From Chrysomallon squamiferum (Eukaryota; Mollusca; Gastropoda; Neomphalida; Peltospiridae): a DNA stretch of 64,000 bases. The position numbers were made by a program, and so were the translations under genes. Location of the stretch: positions 20,831,541 to 20,895,540 of the forward strand of contig CM022677.1 of the NCBI GenBank assembly GCA_012295275.1. The letters run 5' to 3'. Positions within the stretch are counted from its first letter, which is position 1. Each line of letters opens with the position of its first letter. Below, piece after piece: positions 1 through 12,104 of this stretch. Below the pieces are notes generated by a model, which saw only the letters and a list, made by a program, of their open reading frames with translations, made no database searches and had not been told where the DNA came from.

Positions 1-535
1 GATGTAAAAAAAAAAAAAAAAAAGAATAAAAAAGTAAAATGAGTTAAAACAAATAAGCAAATAAATTATAATAATTCTAATGATGATGATGATGATGATG
101 ATGATGTTCTGTTGTTGCTGCTGTTGTTATTATTAAGAAAAACATGATTGAGAATTATATACAGAGAAGGGCGTATGGTTAAGTAGATAGACAAGTAATA
201 TGCATATACTGGCAAATAGATAAGTAATATGCATATACTGGCAAATAGACAAAAAGAAAGGCAGAGAAATAGACATAGATAGATAGATAGATAGATAGAC
301 AGATAGATGTTGGATAATGAGATACACATACAGACGTACAGACAGACGGACAGGTATATAGATTATAAGCAAAAAAGAGATAGATAGATAGATAGACAGA
401 CAGCTAGAAGGAGAGATGAAATCATTAATATTATCTAGGTCGAAGACAATATTTTCGGATAGCTTTTCTTCAATGAAATATCATATATATTTCTGTACAA
501 TAAGAACAAGAAAGGTAAAGACACCCAAAACTAAC
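1..535. other. Left-edge intronic DNA of gene A with simple repeats
   Basis: No exon is recognised. The stretch holds a poly(A) run near 8-23, a GAT/GCT triplet run near 82-130 and degenerate GATA/GACA arrays (about 276-305 and 380-405). Positions 430-535 resemble the intron segments that follow the other TSP1 exons of gene A, so this is most likely the intron leading to a further exon outside the window. Confidence 0.6.
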
Positions 536-718
536 CAGGACATTCTTCTCCTGTGTCACAGTCGATCAACTCCTTTTTAATACTGGGCCCATGACAGAGT
601 ACTCGTCCGTTACTCCCTGGACACTTTCGAGTCAGAGTTACAGTTTTCACACCAACTGAACAAGTAACACTACAAGATGATGATGAACTTCGAATCCATG
701 CTCCCCAACCAGGATCAT
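536..718 (-). CDS. Gene A exon: TSP1 domain (DD type), last in window
   Basis: 183 bp, phase 1-1, acceptor GATCTAG before 718. Starts DDPGWGAWIRS, contains CSVTCSVGVKTVTLTRKC and ends CDTGEECPG. The donor is the slightly weaker CCTG|gttagt. Open phase 1 at its end shows that the gene continues to the left. Confidence 0.85.
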
Positions 719-1042
719 CTAGATCATTATTATTATAAATATGTAAAGGTAAAAATCTGTCCCTCTACATACCTCTCTATGCATGTTTTTCACTTTCATT
801 TTTTTTTTTAGTTTTATTTTATGTATTTCTTACTTTCGTTCTTTCTGTCTTTCTTTCTTTTATTTTCTTTTATTTCTTCATTTATGTATTAATGTATTTA
901 TTTACTTATTTAATTTATTATTTTTATTAATATATTGTTTTTCTTTCTTATGGTGATATAAATTTATAATAATAATAATTTACTTTGTTAGCTAATTAAA
1001 TAATTAGTTACACAGTAAGCTTTTCAGTTATAATTAATCACG

Positions 1043-1104
<62 letters not shown>

Positions 1105-1508
1105 TATTACAATATAAAAACATTATTATCATCAGATAATATATTACTACAGAGAGTTTGATTTCAGATTATGGATCGAAAAAATACCTATTCTGATATG
1201 AAAACAATGAAATATATTTTCTAAGTTTAAAATAAAGGCATCGTACCAGGACATACGCTAGGAGCACAGTGGGCTATCACATGTCTTGTTCTACGTCCAA
1301 CGCAGTCTTTTCCTCCGTGCTGTGGTCGAGGGTTCGTACATGTTCGAAAACTGTCGTATTCTGTTTTACATGTTCGAAAACTGTCGTATTCTCCAGTTTT
1401 ACCATAACCACAAGTTATATATATATATATATATATATATGAGCAATATATATGAAACATAATCAAAACAACACATGTGCTGTTTTTAATATTTAATCCA
1501 CTTAAGTG

Positions 1509-1541
<33 letters not shown>

Positions 1542-2493
1542 ATCCAAGTTTCCATCCACCATTCAATATATATATATATATATATAAAATAATATTTATA
1601 TTTATTTATTTATTTATTTATTATATATTTTATTATTATTATTATTATTATATATACATATATATAATTCTTCATGTTAATTTATTCAATATAGTAAACA
1701 GCTATGATACTCTCTATTAATTATTTGTTTAATATCAAAGTAAACTCTATATACCAGTCTAGTATGTGTGAAAGATAAAAAGTGATTAATAGTAGTATGA
1801 AACATAATAATAATAAAACATAGATATATAGATAATAGATAGATATATAGATATTTCCAGTTTTTCTTAATTTGTCTAGTTGATATTGAATGTATTAATA
1901 AAAAAAATAATAGTAAATCAAAATGAAATCAATAAACAATAAGAATCGATTTATTGTAGTATCAAACATAATAATAATAATAATAGTAATAATAATAAAA
2001 ATAAAATAATAATAAAAATAATAATAATAATAGGAAGGCACACATAGATAGATTGACAAAGATACCAATATAGATGTATATATATTATTTACCTTCGTGC
2101 ATTTTAATTTGTTTTTAACACAATAATAAACTGACACTGAAATAATAAGAATAAATGTAAAAACAAAGAAAATTACCAGGACATTTCCTGCCAGAGTCAC
2201 ATGGGATCGAATGTGTTTTCTTGTCAGGACCACGACAACGTCCTCGTCCGTTACTCCCTGGACAGTGTCGAACCAGAGTCACAGTTTTCACACCAACTGA
2301 ACAAGTAGCACTACAAGATGATGAAGAAATCTGTCTCCATGAGCCCCAACCAGGATCATCTAGGGAATTATATTATAATTATGTCAATACATTTTTCTGT
2401 TTCAGACTTTTTCTTTATTATCATTATTTATTTTTTTTATTTTTTTTTAAATTTATTTTAATTAATGTTTTATATAATGTTTTATTTATTGCC

Positions 2494-2532
<39 letters not shown>

Positions 2533-3840
2533 GTCAAATTTAATTATTTATTTTTCCTACACACTTTGATTTCAGGTTATGGATAGAGAAATACGTATTC
2601 TGATATGAACAAATGAAATATATTTTCTAAGATTAAAATAAAGGCATCGTACCAGGACATACGCTGGCAGTACACTGGGCTGTCACATGTCTTGTTCTAA
2701 GTCCAACGCAGTCTTTTCCTCCGTTTTGTGGTCGAGGGTTCGTACATGTTCGAAAACTGTCGTATTCCATTTTACCATAACCACACGTTACAGAGCAGTC
2801 TGTTCTGTTCGTATTTAGCCATCCACTCCATCCACCATGCACTATTTTTCTCCTTCTTCTTTTTCTTCTTCTTCTTCTTCTTCTTCTTATTATTATTATT
2901 GTTATTATTATTATGATTATTTTATTATTATTGGTGTTGTTGTCATAAAAATAATGCACAATAATATACTACATAGAGAGAAAGATATACAAAGAGAAAC
3001 AGAAATAGTTGTAAATAGAAAGGTATACAGGCAGAAAGACAGTGAGATATTTAGGTATACAGACAGATATACAGGCATTTAGACAGGCAGAAAAACATGC
3101 AAATACAGGTATAGATTTAGATACAGATCAAAGTACTATCTAGATATTCTGAACGAAGACGTTATTTACAGTTTTTCTTCACTGAAATATCATTTAACTT
3201 CGTGTATTTTTACTGGCTTTTATAAAATAATAAATTAACAATAAAATAAGAATAAGAAATGAAAAGTAAAGTAAACTTACCAGGACAGTTCGTGCCAGAG
3301 TCACATGGGATCGAATGTGTTTTCATGTCGGGACCACGACAACGTCGTTGTGCGTCACGCCCTGGACAGTTTCGAACCAGAGTCACAGTTTTGACACCAA
3401 CTGAACAAGTAACACTACAAGATGATGAAGAAACCTGTATCCATGAGCCCCAACCAGGATCATCTAAGCAATTATATTATAATTATGTCAATACATTTTT
3501 CTGTTTCAGACTTTTTCCTTTTGTTATTTTATTTATTGTCATTATTTATTTTCTGTATTTTTGTTTATTATTTTATTTAATGTTTATTTTATTACTGTTA
3601 TTATTATTATTATTAGTAGTAGTAGTAGTAGTAGTAGTACTAGGGGCAGTAGTAATTCTGTTAAATTTAATTAATTTTTTTTAAGAAAGGTAAAATGTGA
3701 TTAATAGTAATAATATCATTATTTATTATTATTATTTTTATTATTATTGCTGTTGCTGTAATAAAAATAATGCAGAATAATATGACATAATGAGAGGGAT
3801 ATACAGAACAGAAACATAAATTGTTGGGTATATAGGAAGT

Positions 3841-3874
<34 letters not shown>

Positions 3875-4317
3875 CGTATGTAGATATACAGACAGGCATA
3901 CAAACGTACAAATATTTAGATATAGGACTATCTAGATTTAGATAAAGGACTATCTAGATATTCTTAACGAATAAAAGTAAAAGAAGTGTAAAAGCAAAGA
4001 AACATTACCAGGACATTTCCTGCCAGAGTCACATGAGATCGAATGTATTTTCGTGTCGGGGCCAAGACAATGTCGTCGTCCCTTACTCCCTGGACAGTGT
4101 CGAACCAGAGTCACAGTTTTCACACCAACTGAACAAGTAACACTACAAGATGATGAAGAAATCTGTGTCCATGAGCCCCACACAGGATCATCTTAGGAAT
4201 TAAATTACAATTATGTCAATACATTTTTCTGTTTCAGTCTCTTTCCTTCTCTTTTTCTTTATTATCATTATTTATTTTTATATATTTTTTGATTTTTTTG
4301 TTATTTTATTTAATGTT

Positions 4318-4404
<87 letters not shown>

Positions 4405-5115
4405 AATTATTATTCATAAATAATTATAGTATTTTCTTTTCTATCAAAAATATGAATCGTACACTTTCTTCGGTTGATGTAAGACTTCAGTTTACTATCA
4501 TTGTGCAGATGTTACTTACCTTTATACTCTTCTTCTTGGATATCTCCTGGTATAAAAAGAAGGTAAAATAATATTAATTCCTTACAAATTCATGTGTGAA
4601 GTGAACTCTTACAAAATAACAATGTTACTAAAAACATCGTACCGTGTATCTCCATCAGTTATTATCTGAATGAGAGAGAGAGAGATAGAATGAATAATGT
4701 TACAAGCAGAGATCTTCAGCAACAACAACAACAATAGAGATAATTCTGATATAATAGTTTATAAATTCTTAATCTTTTTTTTTTTTTTTTTTTTTTATTT
4801 TAATGTAAAGACAATATACACTGTTTCCTGTCTTGTTCGGACATCCAAGGAGCCGATAACAAGTGTCCCTACACTGTAGTTGACCTCTTACCAGAGGGAC
4901 AAAGACTACAAACAGTTGATTTGAACATATTCTGTATTAACATGAGTGACAAGACACGTGGGAGAGGTAGCCTCTTGCTACAAAGTTACAATTACAAATA
5001 CACTGAACTCTTTGACGCATGTAAATAAAACTTATTTTTCACATCATCAGACTCATAATAAGCAAACAGAACTCTGATCTGTGTCAGCCGCACCAGAACG
5101 TCATTTTTTCAAATG

Positions 5116-5166
<51 letters not shown>

Positions 5167-5752
5167 TTCATTTTCATTTCGTTAATAATTATAGAATTTT
5201 TTCTGTTAAAAAAAAATGAATCATACACTTTTTTTTCGTTTTCTGTAACACTTCAGTTTACTCTCATTTTGACGACAAGAAAACAATACACATATACATA
5301 TATATTTTTTACATTACTTACCCCTCCTCGGTTTTACTGTCTTTGTGTCTGTTATAAAAAAATAAAAATAAATAAAACAATATTAATTCCTTCGACATTC
5401 AGTTTTGAAGTAAACTTTTACAAAAGAATTATTTATGTAAATTTATGTTTTGTTTTTCCTACACACTTTGATTTCAGGTTATGGATAGAGAAATACGTAT
5501 TCTGATATGAACAAATGAAATATATTTTCTAAGTTTAAAATAAAGGCATCGTACCAGGACATACGCTGGCAGTACAGTGGGCTGTCACATGTCTTGTTCT
5601 ACGTCCAACGCAGTCTTTTCCTCCGTTTTCTGGTCGAGGGTTCGTACATGTTCGAAAACTGTCGTATTCTGTTTTACCATAACCACACGTTACAGAGCAG
5701 TCTGTTCTGTTCGTATTTAGCCATCTACTCCATCCACCATGCACTATTTATG

Positions 5753-5823
<71 letters not shown>

Positions 5824-6459
5824 TCTTATTATTGTTGGTGTTTTTGTAATAAAAATAATTCAGGATAATATCACACATAGAGAGACAGATATACAAACTG
5901 GAACAGAAATAGTAGACAGGTAGACAGACAGATATGCAGATATACAGACAGGCAGACAAACATACAAATATAGGTATATATTTCGATATAGATCAAAGTA
6001 GTATGTAGACGTTCTTAACGAAGACGTTATTTTCAGTTTTTGTTCACTGAAATATCATTTACCTTCGTGCATTTTAACATGTTTTTATACAATAATAAAT
6101 TTACAAGAAAAAAAAGAAACAAATGGAAATGAAAACTAAAGTAAACTTACCAGGACATTTCGTGCCAGAGTCACATGAGATCAAATGTGTTTTCTTGTCG
6201 GGGCCACGACAATGTCTTTGTCCATCACTCCCTGGACAGTTTCGAACCAGAGTCACAGTTTTCACACCAACTGAACAAGTAACACTACAAGATGATGAAG
6301 AAATCTTTCTCCATGAGCCCCAACCAGGATCATCTAGGAAATTATATTAGAATTATGTCAATACATCTTTCTGTTTCAGACTTTTTCCTTTTTAATTTTT
6401 TTTTTTTATTGTCATTATCTATTTTATTTATTTTTATTTCTTATTTTATTTAGTGTTTA

Positions 6460-6539
<80 letters not shown>

Positions 6540-7308
6540 GTTATTACTATTGTTACTATTATTATTGTTGTTTGTGTTTCTGTAATAAAAATAATGCCCA
6601 ATAATATCATACATAGAGAGACAGATATACAAACAGAGACAGAAATAGTCGGTTGGATAGAAAGGTAGAGAGACAGACAGAAAGATTTGTAGATATACAC
6701 ACAGGCAGAGAAACATACAAATGTATGTATTTGTTTTTATATAGATCGAAGTACTATCTAGATATTCTTAAACTAAAACGTTATTTCCAGTTTTTCTTCA
6801 CTGAAATATCGGTTACCTTCGTGCATTTTAACTTGTTTTTTTTTTATATATTTAAAATAATAAATTGGATACAAAATAATAAGAAGAAATGCAAAAAGCA
6901 AAGAAAATTACCAGGACAGTTCGTGCCAGAGTCACATGAGATCGAATGTGTTTTCGTGTCGGGGCCACGACAGTGTCTTCGTCCATCACTCCCTGGACAG
7001 TGTCGAACCAGAGTCACAGTTTTCACACCAACTGAACAAGTAACACTACAAGATGATGAAGAAACCTGTCTCCATGAACTCCAACCAGGATCATCTGAGG
7101 AATTGTATTATAATTATGTCAATACATTTTTCTGTTTCAGTCTTTTTCCTTTTCTTTTTTCTTGATGATCATTGTTTATTTAATTTATTTTTATTTATTA
7201 TTTTAATTAATGTTTAATTTATTATTATTACTATCATTATTATTTATGTTTAATTTAATTTTTATGTTTTGAAAAAGAGAAAAAGTTTGAATAATAGTAG
7301 TTAGAAAC

Positions 7309-7341
<33 letters not shown>

Positions 7342-7466
7342 TTATTGTTGTTGTTGCTGTTGTAATAAAAATAATGCAGAATAATATCATACATAGAGAG
7401 ACAGAGATACAAACAGAAACAGAAATAGTTGGGTAGATGGATAGGTAGATGGACAAAGAGACAGAC

Positions 7467-7511
<45 letters not shown>

Positions 7512-9089
7512 CAGGCAGACAAACATACAAATACAGGTATATATTTAGATACAGATCAAAGTACTATCTAGATATACTTAACGAAGACGTTATTTACAGT
7601 TTTTCTTCACTGAAATATCATTTAGCTTCGTGCATTTTAACTTGTTTTTGAGAAAATTATAAATTGACAATAAAATAAGAACAAAAAACGTAAAAGCAAA
7701 GAAAATTACCAGGACATTTCGTGCCAGAGTCACATGGGATCAAAGCTCTTTTCGTGTCGGGACCACGACAATGTGGTCGTCCGTTACTGCCTTGACAGTA
7801 TCGCACCAGAGTTATAGTGTTGAAACCGACTGAACAAGTAACACTACAGGATGATGAAGAAACCTGTCTCCATGAGCCCCACCCACCATCATCTAGGGAA
7901 TTATATTATAATTATGTCCATACATCTTTCTGTTTCACTCTTTTTCCTTTCCTTTATTCTTGATTATCATTGTTTATTTTATTTATTTTTATTTATTATT
8001 TTATTTAATGTTTTATTTATTAGGTTATTTAATGTTTCATTTTTTTTTTTTTTTTTTTTTTTTTTATTTCTATTGATATGCAGTGTTATATGGTCGTTTT
8101 TTTTCTGATTTGTTTTATTTTATTTTATTTTAATTTAATTTTAATTTTAATTTTAATTATTTTATTTGAATTTATTTATTTATAAAATTCTTCGTGAGTT
8201 AGATTTGTTGCACGTAGTAAATAGGTACGGTACTCTATTAACTAAATATGTTGATATCAAAGTGTAAACTGTACATACCAGAGTCAGTAATACTGTAAGT
8301 CGCTGTTTCTTCATTTGTTTAGTTGTTGTTGAATGTATTAATTAAAAATAAAGAAAGAAAGAGAGAAAGAAAGAAAGAAATATAGAAATAATAAATCAAT
8401 AAATAATAAAAAGTGATTAATTTTAGTATCAAACATAATAATAATAATAATGATACTGATAATAATAATAATAATAGACCCACACATAGATAGATTGATA
8501 TAGATACAAATATAGATATATGTAGATATAACGGTGTATAATCAAAGAGTGAAACAAGAAAACAAAAAAACAGACAACAGAAGCAACAGAAACAACAGCA
8601 AGACAACAACAAACACATAAACAAGCAAGCATCCAAAGATAAATATAAAACAAAAGTATTGATTGAAAAAAGAATGCTTAGAGTTATGTCAGAGAATAAG
8701 AGTCCATGAATTATTTGTTTTATATACAAATATCATTTAGGTAAATATGCTCTTAAGTGAAGAAGCTAAGACAAACAAAACTGAAAAGAAAACAATTGCG
8801 AGTCATAGAAATATTGAGAATCCTAATTTCTAAGCCAGTAAAATGATCAAATATAACACAAATTAAGAAAGGGAATTAGATTTAAAGTGATTTTAATTTT
8901 GTTTTTTAAATTATATTCATATGTCTACTATATAGTGAGGTACATTTCATTTTTACTGTTCTGCATTTAGGCATTAATGTTCATATTCCTTCTTCAGAAT
9001 AGGAACTTGTGAGTTCTTCAGCTAAATAAGTTTTGCTGTGAATTGTCAGTTGAAAAAAAAAAAAAAAAACGAATTGATGAATATCAAAT

Positions 9090-9134
<45 letters not shown>

Positions 9135-9479
9135 GAAAAGAACAACAATAACAGCAACAATAGAAATAATAATAAAAAATAATAAATACATAAATAACAG
9201 AATATATTATATTTGTTTGTTTGTTGTTTGTTTGTTTGTTTGTTTATTGATTTACTTACTTATTTACTTACTTAATGACTTCCTTTCTTCCTTATTTGCT
9301 AAATTATTATAAAATTATCATTCATTATTATTATTGTTATTATTGTTGTTGTTGTTGTTGTTGTGGTTGCTGTGTTTTTTATTTAGTTTTTAAATCAAGA
9401 CCAGCACACTGCAAATGAGCTACAACATAAAACAGAATTAACTTAGAGAAAAGTATTAAAATAATGTTATATCACTTAC

Positions 9480-9528
<49 letters not shown>

Positions 9529-9684
9529 GTGGTTGTTTTTGTTATCAATTATTATTGTTATTATTATTAATTATTATTCTTGTATTCTTATTCTTATTAG
9601 TATTATAGCCATCCACTCTATCCAACTTCAACCTTTACACAATAATAATAATAACAATAATAATAATAACAATAATAATAATAA

Positions 9685-9715
<31 letters not shown>

Positions 9716-11890
9716 AAAAAGAAGAAGAACGTAACACTACGGCTTAACTAGACAAAATTATAATTTATAGCAATAGTTGAAAAAACTGCAGTTTTAAATG
9801 AAAATTCAGTACTTTCATTTTTTAGTCACGACTGAACAGTTGAGTTACCCTTGTAACAAGACTCCCAGCATCTCATATATCTGGTTCCTCTTTGTAAGCC
9901 AAAACATGTTCTATTTTTCAGACATCTGCGTGTATACCTTACTGTCTGAAAACACTTACTGTCACACGCACCAAATTCGGACCGTTGCCATAACGACCAA
10001 ACTCCAGTAGCTAGGAAAGAAAAAAAGAAAGGAAAGAAAAAATCATATATATATGTATGTATTTGTTAGCACTCTATTTAGATTTGTATATTGATACTGA
10101 CGTTAGTGTGTGCTAAATACTACAGATATCAGATATACATTCGGAGAGATATAAATGCATGCAGGGATAGACAGATGGTTCAACAGAGATGCATATTATT
10201 CGTAATGGTCATCGTAACTGTGATTATCTTTATTTTAATTGTTTTGATGATTCTGTTGATGACTATCCAAATGATAATAAAGTATAATCATAGTAGTAGC
10301 AGTTGTTCCAAAAGTGCCAGACGTAGTAATAGTAGTAGTAATAGTAATCGCAGTAGCAGGAGTTGTTCTAGCAGTACTTGTTGCAATACTAACACTAGTA
10401 ACACTAGTATTAGTTGTTGTTGTAACTAACAAATTGTCAACAATTACGGACTACTCACTATCACACTTATATTTATTTTGTAGATGTGATTTCGACCGTT
10501 CTTCCATAAAAGAGACTTTCTTTAGCCCATCCATGCAATATCCATACAGAACTTCATTAGGTAAATCAAGCATTATTTTATACAGACTACAGTTGCAAAC
10601 AAGTTCTGTGCCCATCACGTTAATGTCACGAAATTTGTCTCTTTCATACTGAAGAACGAAGTCCACATCTACCAGTTTAGTATTCTTAAGCCCAATAGAA
10701 AGATGAAAACCAAATTTTTTGAACGAGTTCCCATCAACTGTATACAGTGGATTTTCAGACAAATCCAGATCTGTTATGGGATATCCTCGAAAAGAGTTTG
10801 CTAGTACAGTTTTTATTTTGTTGTTTACTAAGTTTATTTTTCTTAGATTTGGTACGTTTTCTAAAATCTGTGTCGGGATTACAGTTAAATTTCTCCTATT
10901 TAGTGATAATGTTTTCAAACAGTTTCCTTGTGCACTAAACATTGTTGCTGACAATGGAAAATTTGTTCCACTAACATCAAGTTCCTCCAAACATAGTTGT
11001 CCTACAAGAGACTGTCTAGTAAAAGATGTAAGCGGATTGTCAGCAAGATCGAGATTTTTTAGTTTAGTGAAATTACGAATACAAGTTGGTACATCATCCA
11101 GAGTGCAGTTTCGCAACACAAGCACTTTCAAGACCGTTGTTAATTCAGTCAAACTGTTTGATTCAAAAGTTAAATGTTGATTGCCACTCAGTATCAACGT
11201 CTCTAACTTCCCAAGTCCTCTCAAGTCTTCGTTTCGAATTATCTTGATGCTGTTGTTTCCCAGGTTCAGAGAAGTAAGACCTGCAGTATAATCCAAAGCT
11301 GAACTCACACTTTCTAGCTTATTAGAGTTCAGATTTATAATTCGAAGTGACTCTAAGTCGTAGAAAGTATGTTCTTGTATGTGTGTCAGGTTGCAGTCCT
11401 CTAGCTGTATGTTGGTCAGAGAGACGAGATTTAGGTCAGTGAAACAGGCTTGGTGCAGAACCCCGTCCGCTTGCTGGTTCCCGCTCAGTACAAGCTTATT
11501 CAGCTTCGAAAGACCTTTCAGAAATGTCATCTTGCTTCCAAAAGATATCCCAGCATTTCGAAGACTCAGATATCCTAATGAATGTGCCAATCTAATCAAA
11601 GCCTCCTTTCCTAAAGACGGACTACTTTTTGACTTGATTCGAAGAATATTTATTGTTGAATTGAACGGGAAATCTGATTTTGATAAAGTCTTGGAAGGAT
11701 TGAACTGTATATCAAGTCGAATAGGCAGACTCTGTTGTTTCAGTACGGACAGATTGGGAAAGAAATCTGGTGATTCTGGACAAACGACTTCATAAATAAA
11801 AGAAGAGTTGTAACAACGACATTGTGAAGGACACTGTGCACGTGCTCGAAGACAGATGAAGTATATTAATATCAAAATAATCACTTCCAT
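536..11890 (-). CDS. Gene A: LRR-TSP1 receptor-like protein, 3' end outside window
   Basis: A secreted or surface glycoprotein gene read leftwards. Exons in order: LRR 10459-11890; divergent TSP1 9849-10010; TSP1 at 7710-7892, 6912-7094, 6151-6333 and 5555-5743; 27-bp exons at 5322-5348 and 4520-4546; TSP1 at 4009-4191, 3281-3463, 2653-2841 and 2177-2359; a broken TSP1 at 1247-1562; and TSP1 536-718. Every intact internal exon has a length divisible by three and splits codons after base 1. Two TSP1 subtypes recur: a DDPGW type (183 bp) and a VHGGW type (189 bp), in the order D D D V, D D V, D V, D. No transmembrane exon is visible, so the 3' end lies left of position 1. The family relation to B-E is clear; the molecular role is unknown. 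Confidence 0.8.
1030..1100. repeat. (TA)n microsatellite in gene A intron
   Basis: An almost pure TA run at 1046-1100, within 1.1 kb of DNA between the TSP1 exons 536-718 and 1247-1562 that otherwise shows only TTTA and poly(T) runs. Confidence 0.9.
1247..1562 (-). pseudogene. Broken VHGGW-type TSP1 exon split by a poly(A)-tailed insertion
   Basis: The C-terminal half (1247 to about 1413) is intact from TCGYGK to CPG and ends in the same donor context as its sister exons. A 25-30 bp duplication inside it repeats EYDSFRTC. A remnant of the first tryptophan region lies at 1548-1562. Between the halves sit a (TA)n tract, about 75 unrelated bases and about 30 A residues on the plus strand. The first conserved cysteine is lost. 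The frame happens to stay open, so expression cannot be excluded, but it no longer encodes a proper TSP1 domain. Confidence 0.7.
2177..2359 (-). CDS. Gene A exon: TSP1 domain (DD type)
   Basis: 183 bp, phase 1-1, acceptor TTCCCTAG before 2359, donor CCTG|gtaatt. Starts DDPGWGSWRQI; the usual CSVTC is CSATC here, still fitting the CxxTC O-fucosylation pattern. Ends CDSGRKCPG. Confidence 0.88.
2653..2841 (-). CDS. Gene A exon: TSP1 domain (VHGGW type)
   Basis: 189 bp, phase 1-1, acceptor AAATAG before 2841. Starts VHGGWSGWLNTN, contains CSVTCGYGKME and CTNPRPQNGGKDC, and ends CTASVCPG. A (TTC)n/(TTA)n run begins about 15 bp upstream of the acceptor. Confidence 0.88.
3281..3463 (-). CDS. Gene A exon: TSP1 domain (DD type)
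   Basis: 183 bp, phase 1-1, acceptor GCTTAG before 3463, donor CCTG|gtaagt. Starts DDPGWGSWIQV, contains CPGRDAQRRCRG and ends CDSGTNCPG. Confidence 0.88.
4009..4191 (-). CDS. Gene A exon: TSP1 domain (DD type)
   Basis: 183 bp, phase 1-1, acceptor TTCCTAAG before 4191. Starts DDPVWGSWTQI and ends CDSGRKCPG, with CSVTC and all six cysteines. Confidence 0.88.
4520..4546 (-). CDS. Gene A second 27-bp linker microexon
   Basis: Minus strand: acceptor TTTATACCAG, 27 bases, donor AAAG|gtaagt. It encodes the acidic linker GDIQEEEYK in phase 1-1. Together with 5322-5348 it separates the TSP1 exon at 5555 from that at 4009. Confidence 0.6.
5322..5348 (-). CDS. Gene A 27-bp linker microexon
   Basis: Minus strand: acceptor TTTATAACAG, 27 bases, donor GGG|gtaagt. 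In phase 1-1 it encodes DTKTVKPRRG, with the first codon shared with the previous exon. Both splice sites match consensus and the length is a multiple of three, so it is a credible hydrophilic linker between TSP1 domains. It is too short to be found by similarity alone. Confidence 0.6.
5555..5743 (-). CDS. Gene A exon: TSP1 domain (VHGGW type)
   Basis: 189 bp, phase 1-1, acceptor AAATAG before 5743, donor CCTG|gtacga. Starts VHGGWSRWLNTN, contains CSVTCGYGK and CTNPRPENGGKDC, and ends CTASVCPG. This subtype has the more canonical TSP1 middle segment (NPxPxxGGxxC). Its other copies in this gene are 2653-2841 and the broken 1247-1562. Confidence 0.9.
6151..6333 (-). CDS. Gene A exon: TSP1 domain (DD type)
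   Basis: 183 bp, phase 1-1, acceptor TTCCTAG before 6333, donor CCTG|gtaagt. Starts DDPGWGSWRKI and ends CDSGTKCPG, with all six TSP1 cysteines. Confidence 0.9.
6912..7094 (-). CDS. Gene A exon: TSP1 domain (DD type)
   Basis: 183 bp, phase 1-1, acceptor TTCCTCAG before 7094. Starts DDPGWSSWRQV, contains CSVTCSVGVKTVTLVRHC and ends CDSGTNCPG. Nearly identical to the copies at 6151 and 4009, consistent with exon duplication within the gene. Confidence 0.9.
7710..7892 (-). CDS. Gene A exon: TSP1 domain (DD type)
   Basis: 183 bp, phase 1-1, acceptor CCCTAG before 7892, donor CCTG|gtaatt after 7710. It encodes DDGGWGSWRQV, CSVTCSVGF and CRGPDTKRAL, ending CDSGTKCPG. It has six cysteines with TSP1 spacing, a WxxW motif and the CSVTC O-fucosylation-type motif. 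Confidence 0.9.
7893..9848 (-). other. Gene A intron between first and second TSP1 exons
   Basis: About 2 kb with no supported exon. It holds a poly(T) run near 8038-8065, TTTA/TTTTA runs (8110-8190), GAAA runs (8350-8390), (TAA)n at 9092-9135, GTTT runs near 9211-9245, (TTA)n at 9482-9528, and a TAA-to-GAA triplet run at 9642-9729. Segment 8190-8300 resembles 1660-1770, so part of the intron was duplicated within gene A. Confidence 0.6.
9849..10010 (-). CDS. Gene A exon: divergent first TSP1 domain
   Basis: Acceptor TTTCCTAG ends at 10011 and donor AAGG|gtaac follows 9849; 162 bp, phase 1-1. It encodes TGVWSLWQRSEFGACD followed by four more cysteines, ending WESCYKG. The WxxW motif, a tryptophan C-mannosylation signal in TSP1 domains, is present. 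The usual CSxTC is replaced by CDSKC. The matching exon in gene E is 63536-63697. Confidence 0.85.
10459..11890 (-). CDS. Gene A exon: signal peptide, LRRNT, about 13 LRRs, LRRCT
   Basis: Encodes 477 residues plus one base. A hydrophobic leader (about residues 1-18) is followed by a cysteine cap QCPSQCRC. Then come repeated LxxLxLxxN LRR units such as LRIINLNSNKLESV and LKNLDLADNPLTSF, and a C-terminal cap with LVCNCSLYKIM and later cysteines. The ATG at 11890 directly precedes the leader. A splice acceptor just upstream (minus-strand TTTTTATCCAG ending near 11939) shows that the exon begins in 5' UTR. The donor is GATA|gtgagt at 10459/10458, phase 1. Most of the sequence matches the LRR exon of gene E; the most divergent parts are the leader and first strand. 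LRR domains usually bind protein ligands; no ligand can be inferred. Confidence 0.92.
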
Positions 11891-11939
11891 TATGTTCTCA
11901 AAGTATAAATTATTCCAAATTCACATTGGTTTGACCACC

Positions 11940-12021
11940 TGGATAAAAACCAAATCAATAAATTAATAATAAAAAAGAATGAAACAAAAATAATAATAAT
12001 AATAATGAAAATAAAATAAAA

Positions 12022-12104
<83 letters not shown>

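Noticed and set aside
4800-4960. Less repetitive segment in gene A intron considered as an exon
   Set aside because: No frame with in-phase splice sites, cysteine pattern or similarity to family exons could be found on either strand.
5756-5820. Poly-Ile, poly-Leu and poly-Asn frames across (TTA)n tracts here and elsewhere (6453, 9464, 29286, 42470)
   Set aside because: Simple-sequence translation without splice sites, start context or conservation.
10719-11180. Plus-strand open frames antisense to the LRR exon, and the equivalents antisense to the other LRR exons
   Set aside because: Shadow frames of a well-supported exon; they lack domains and signals.
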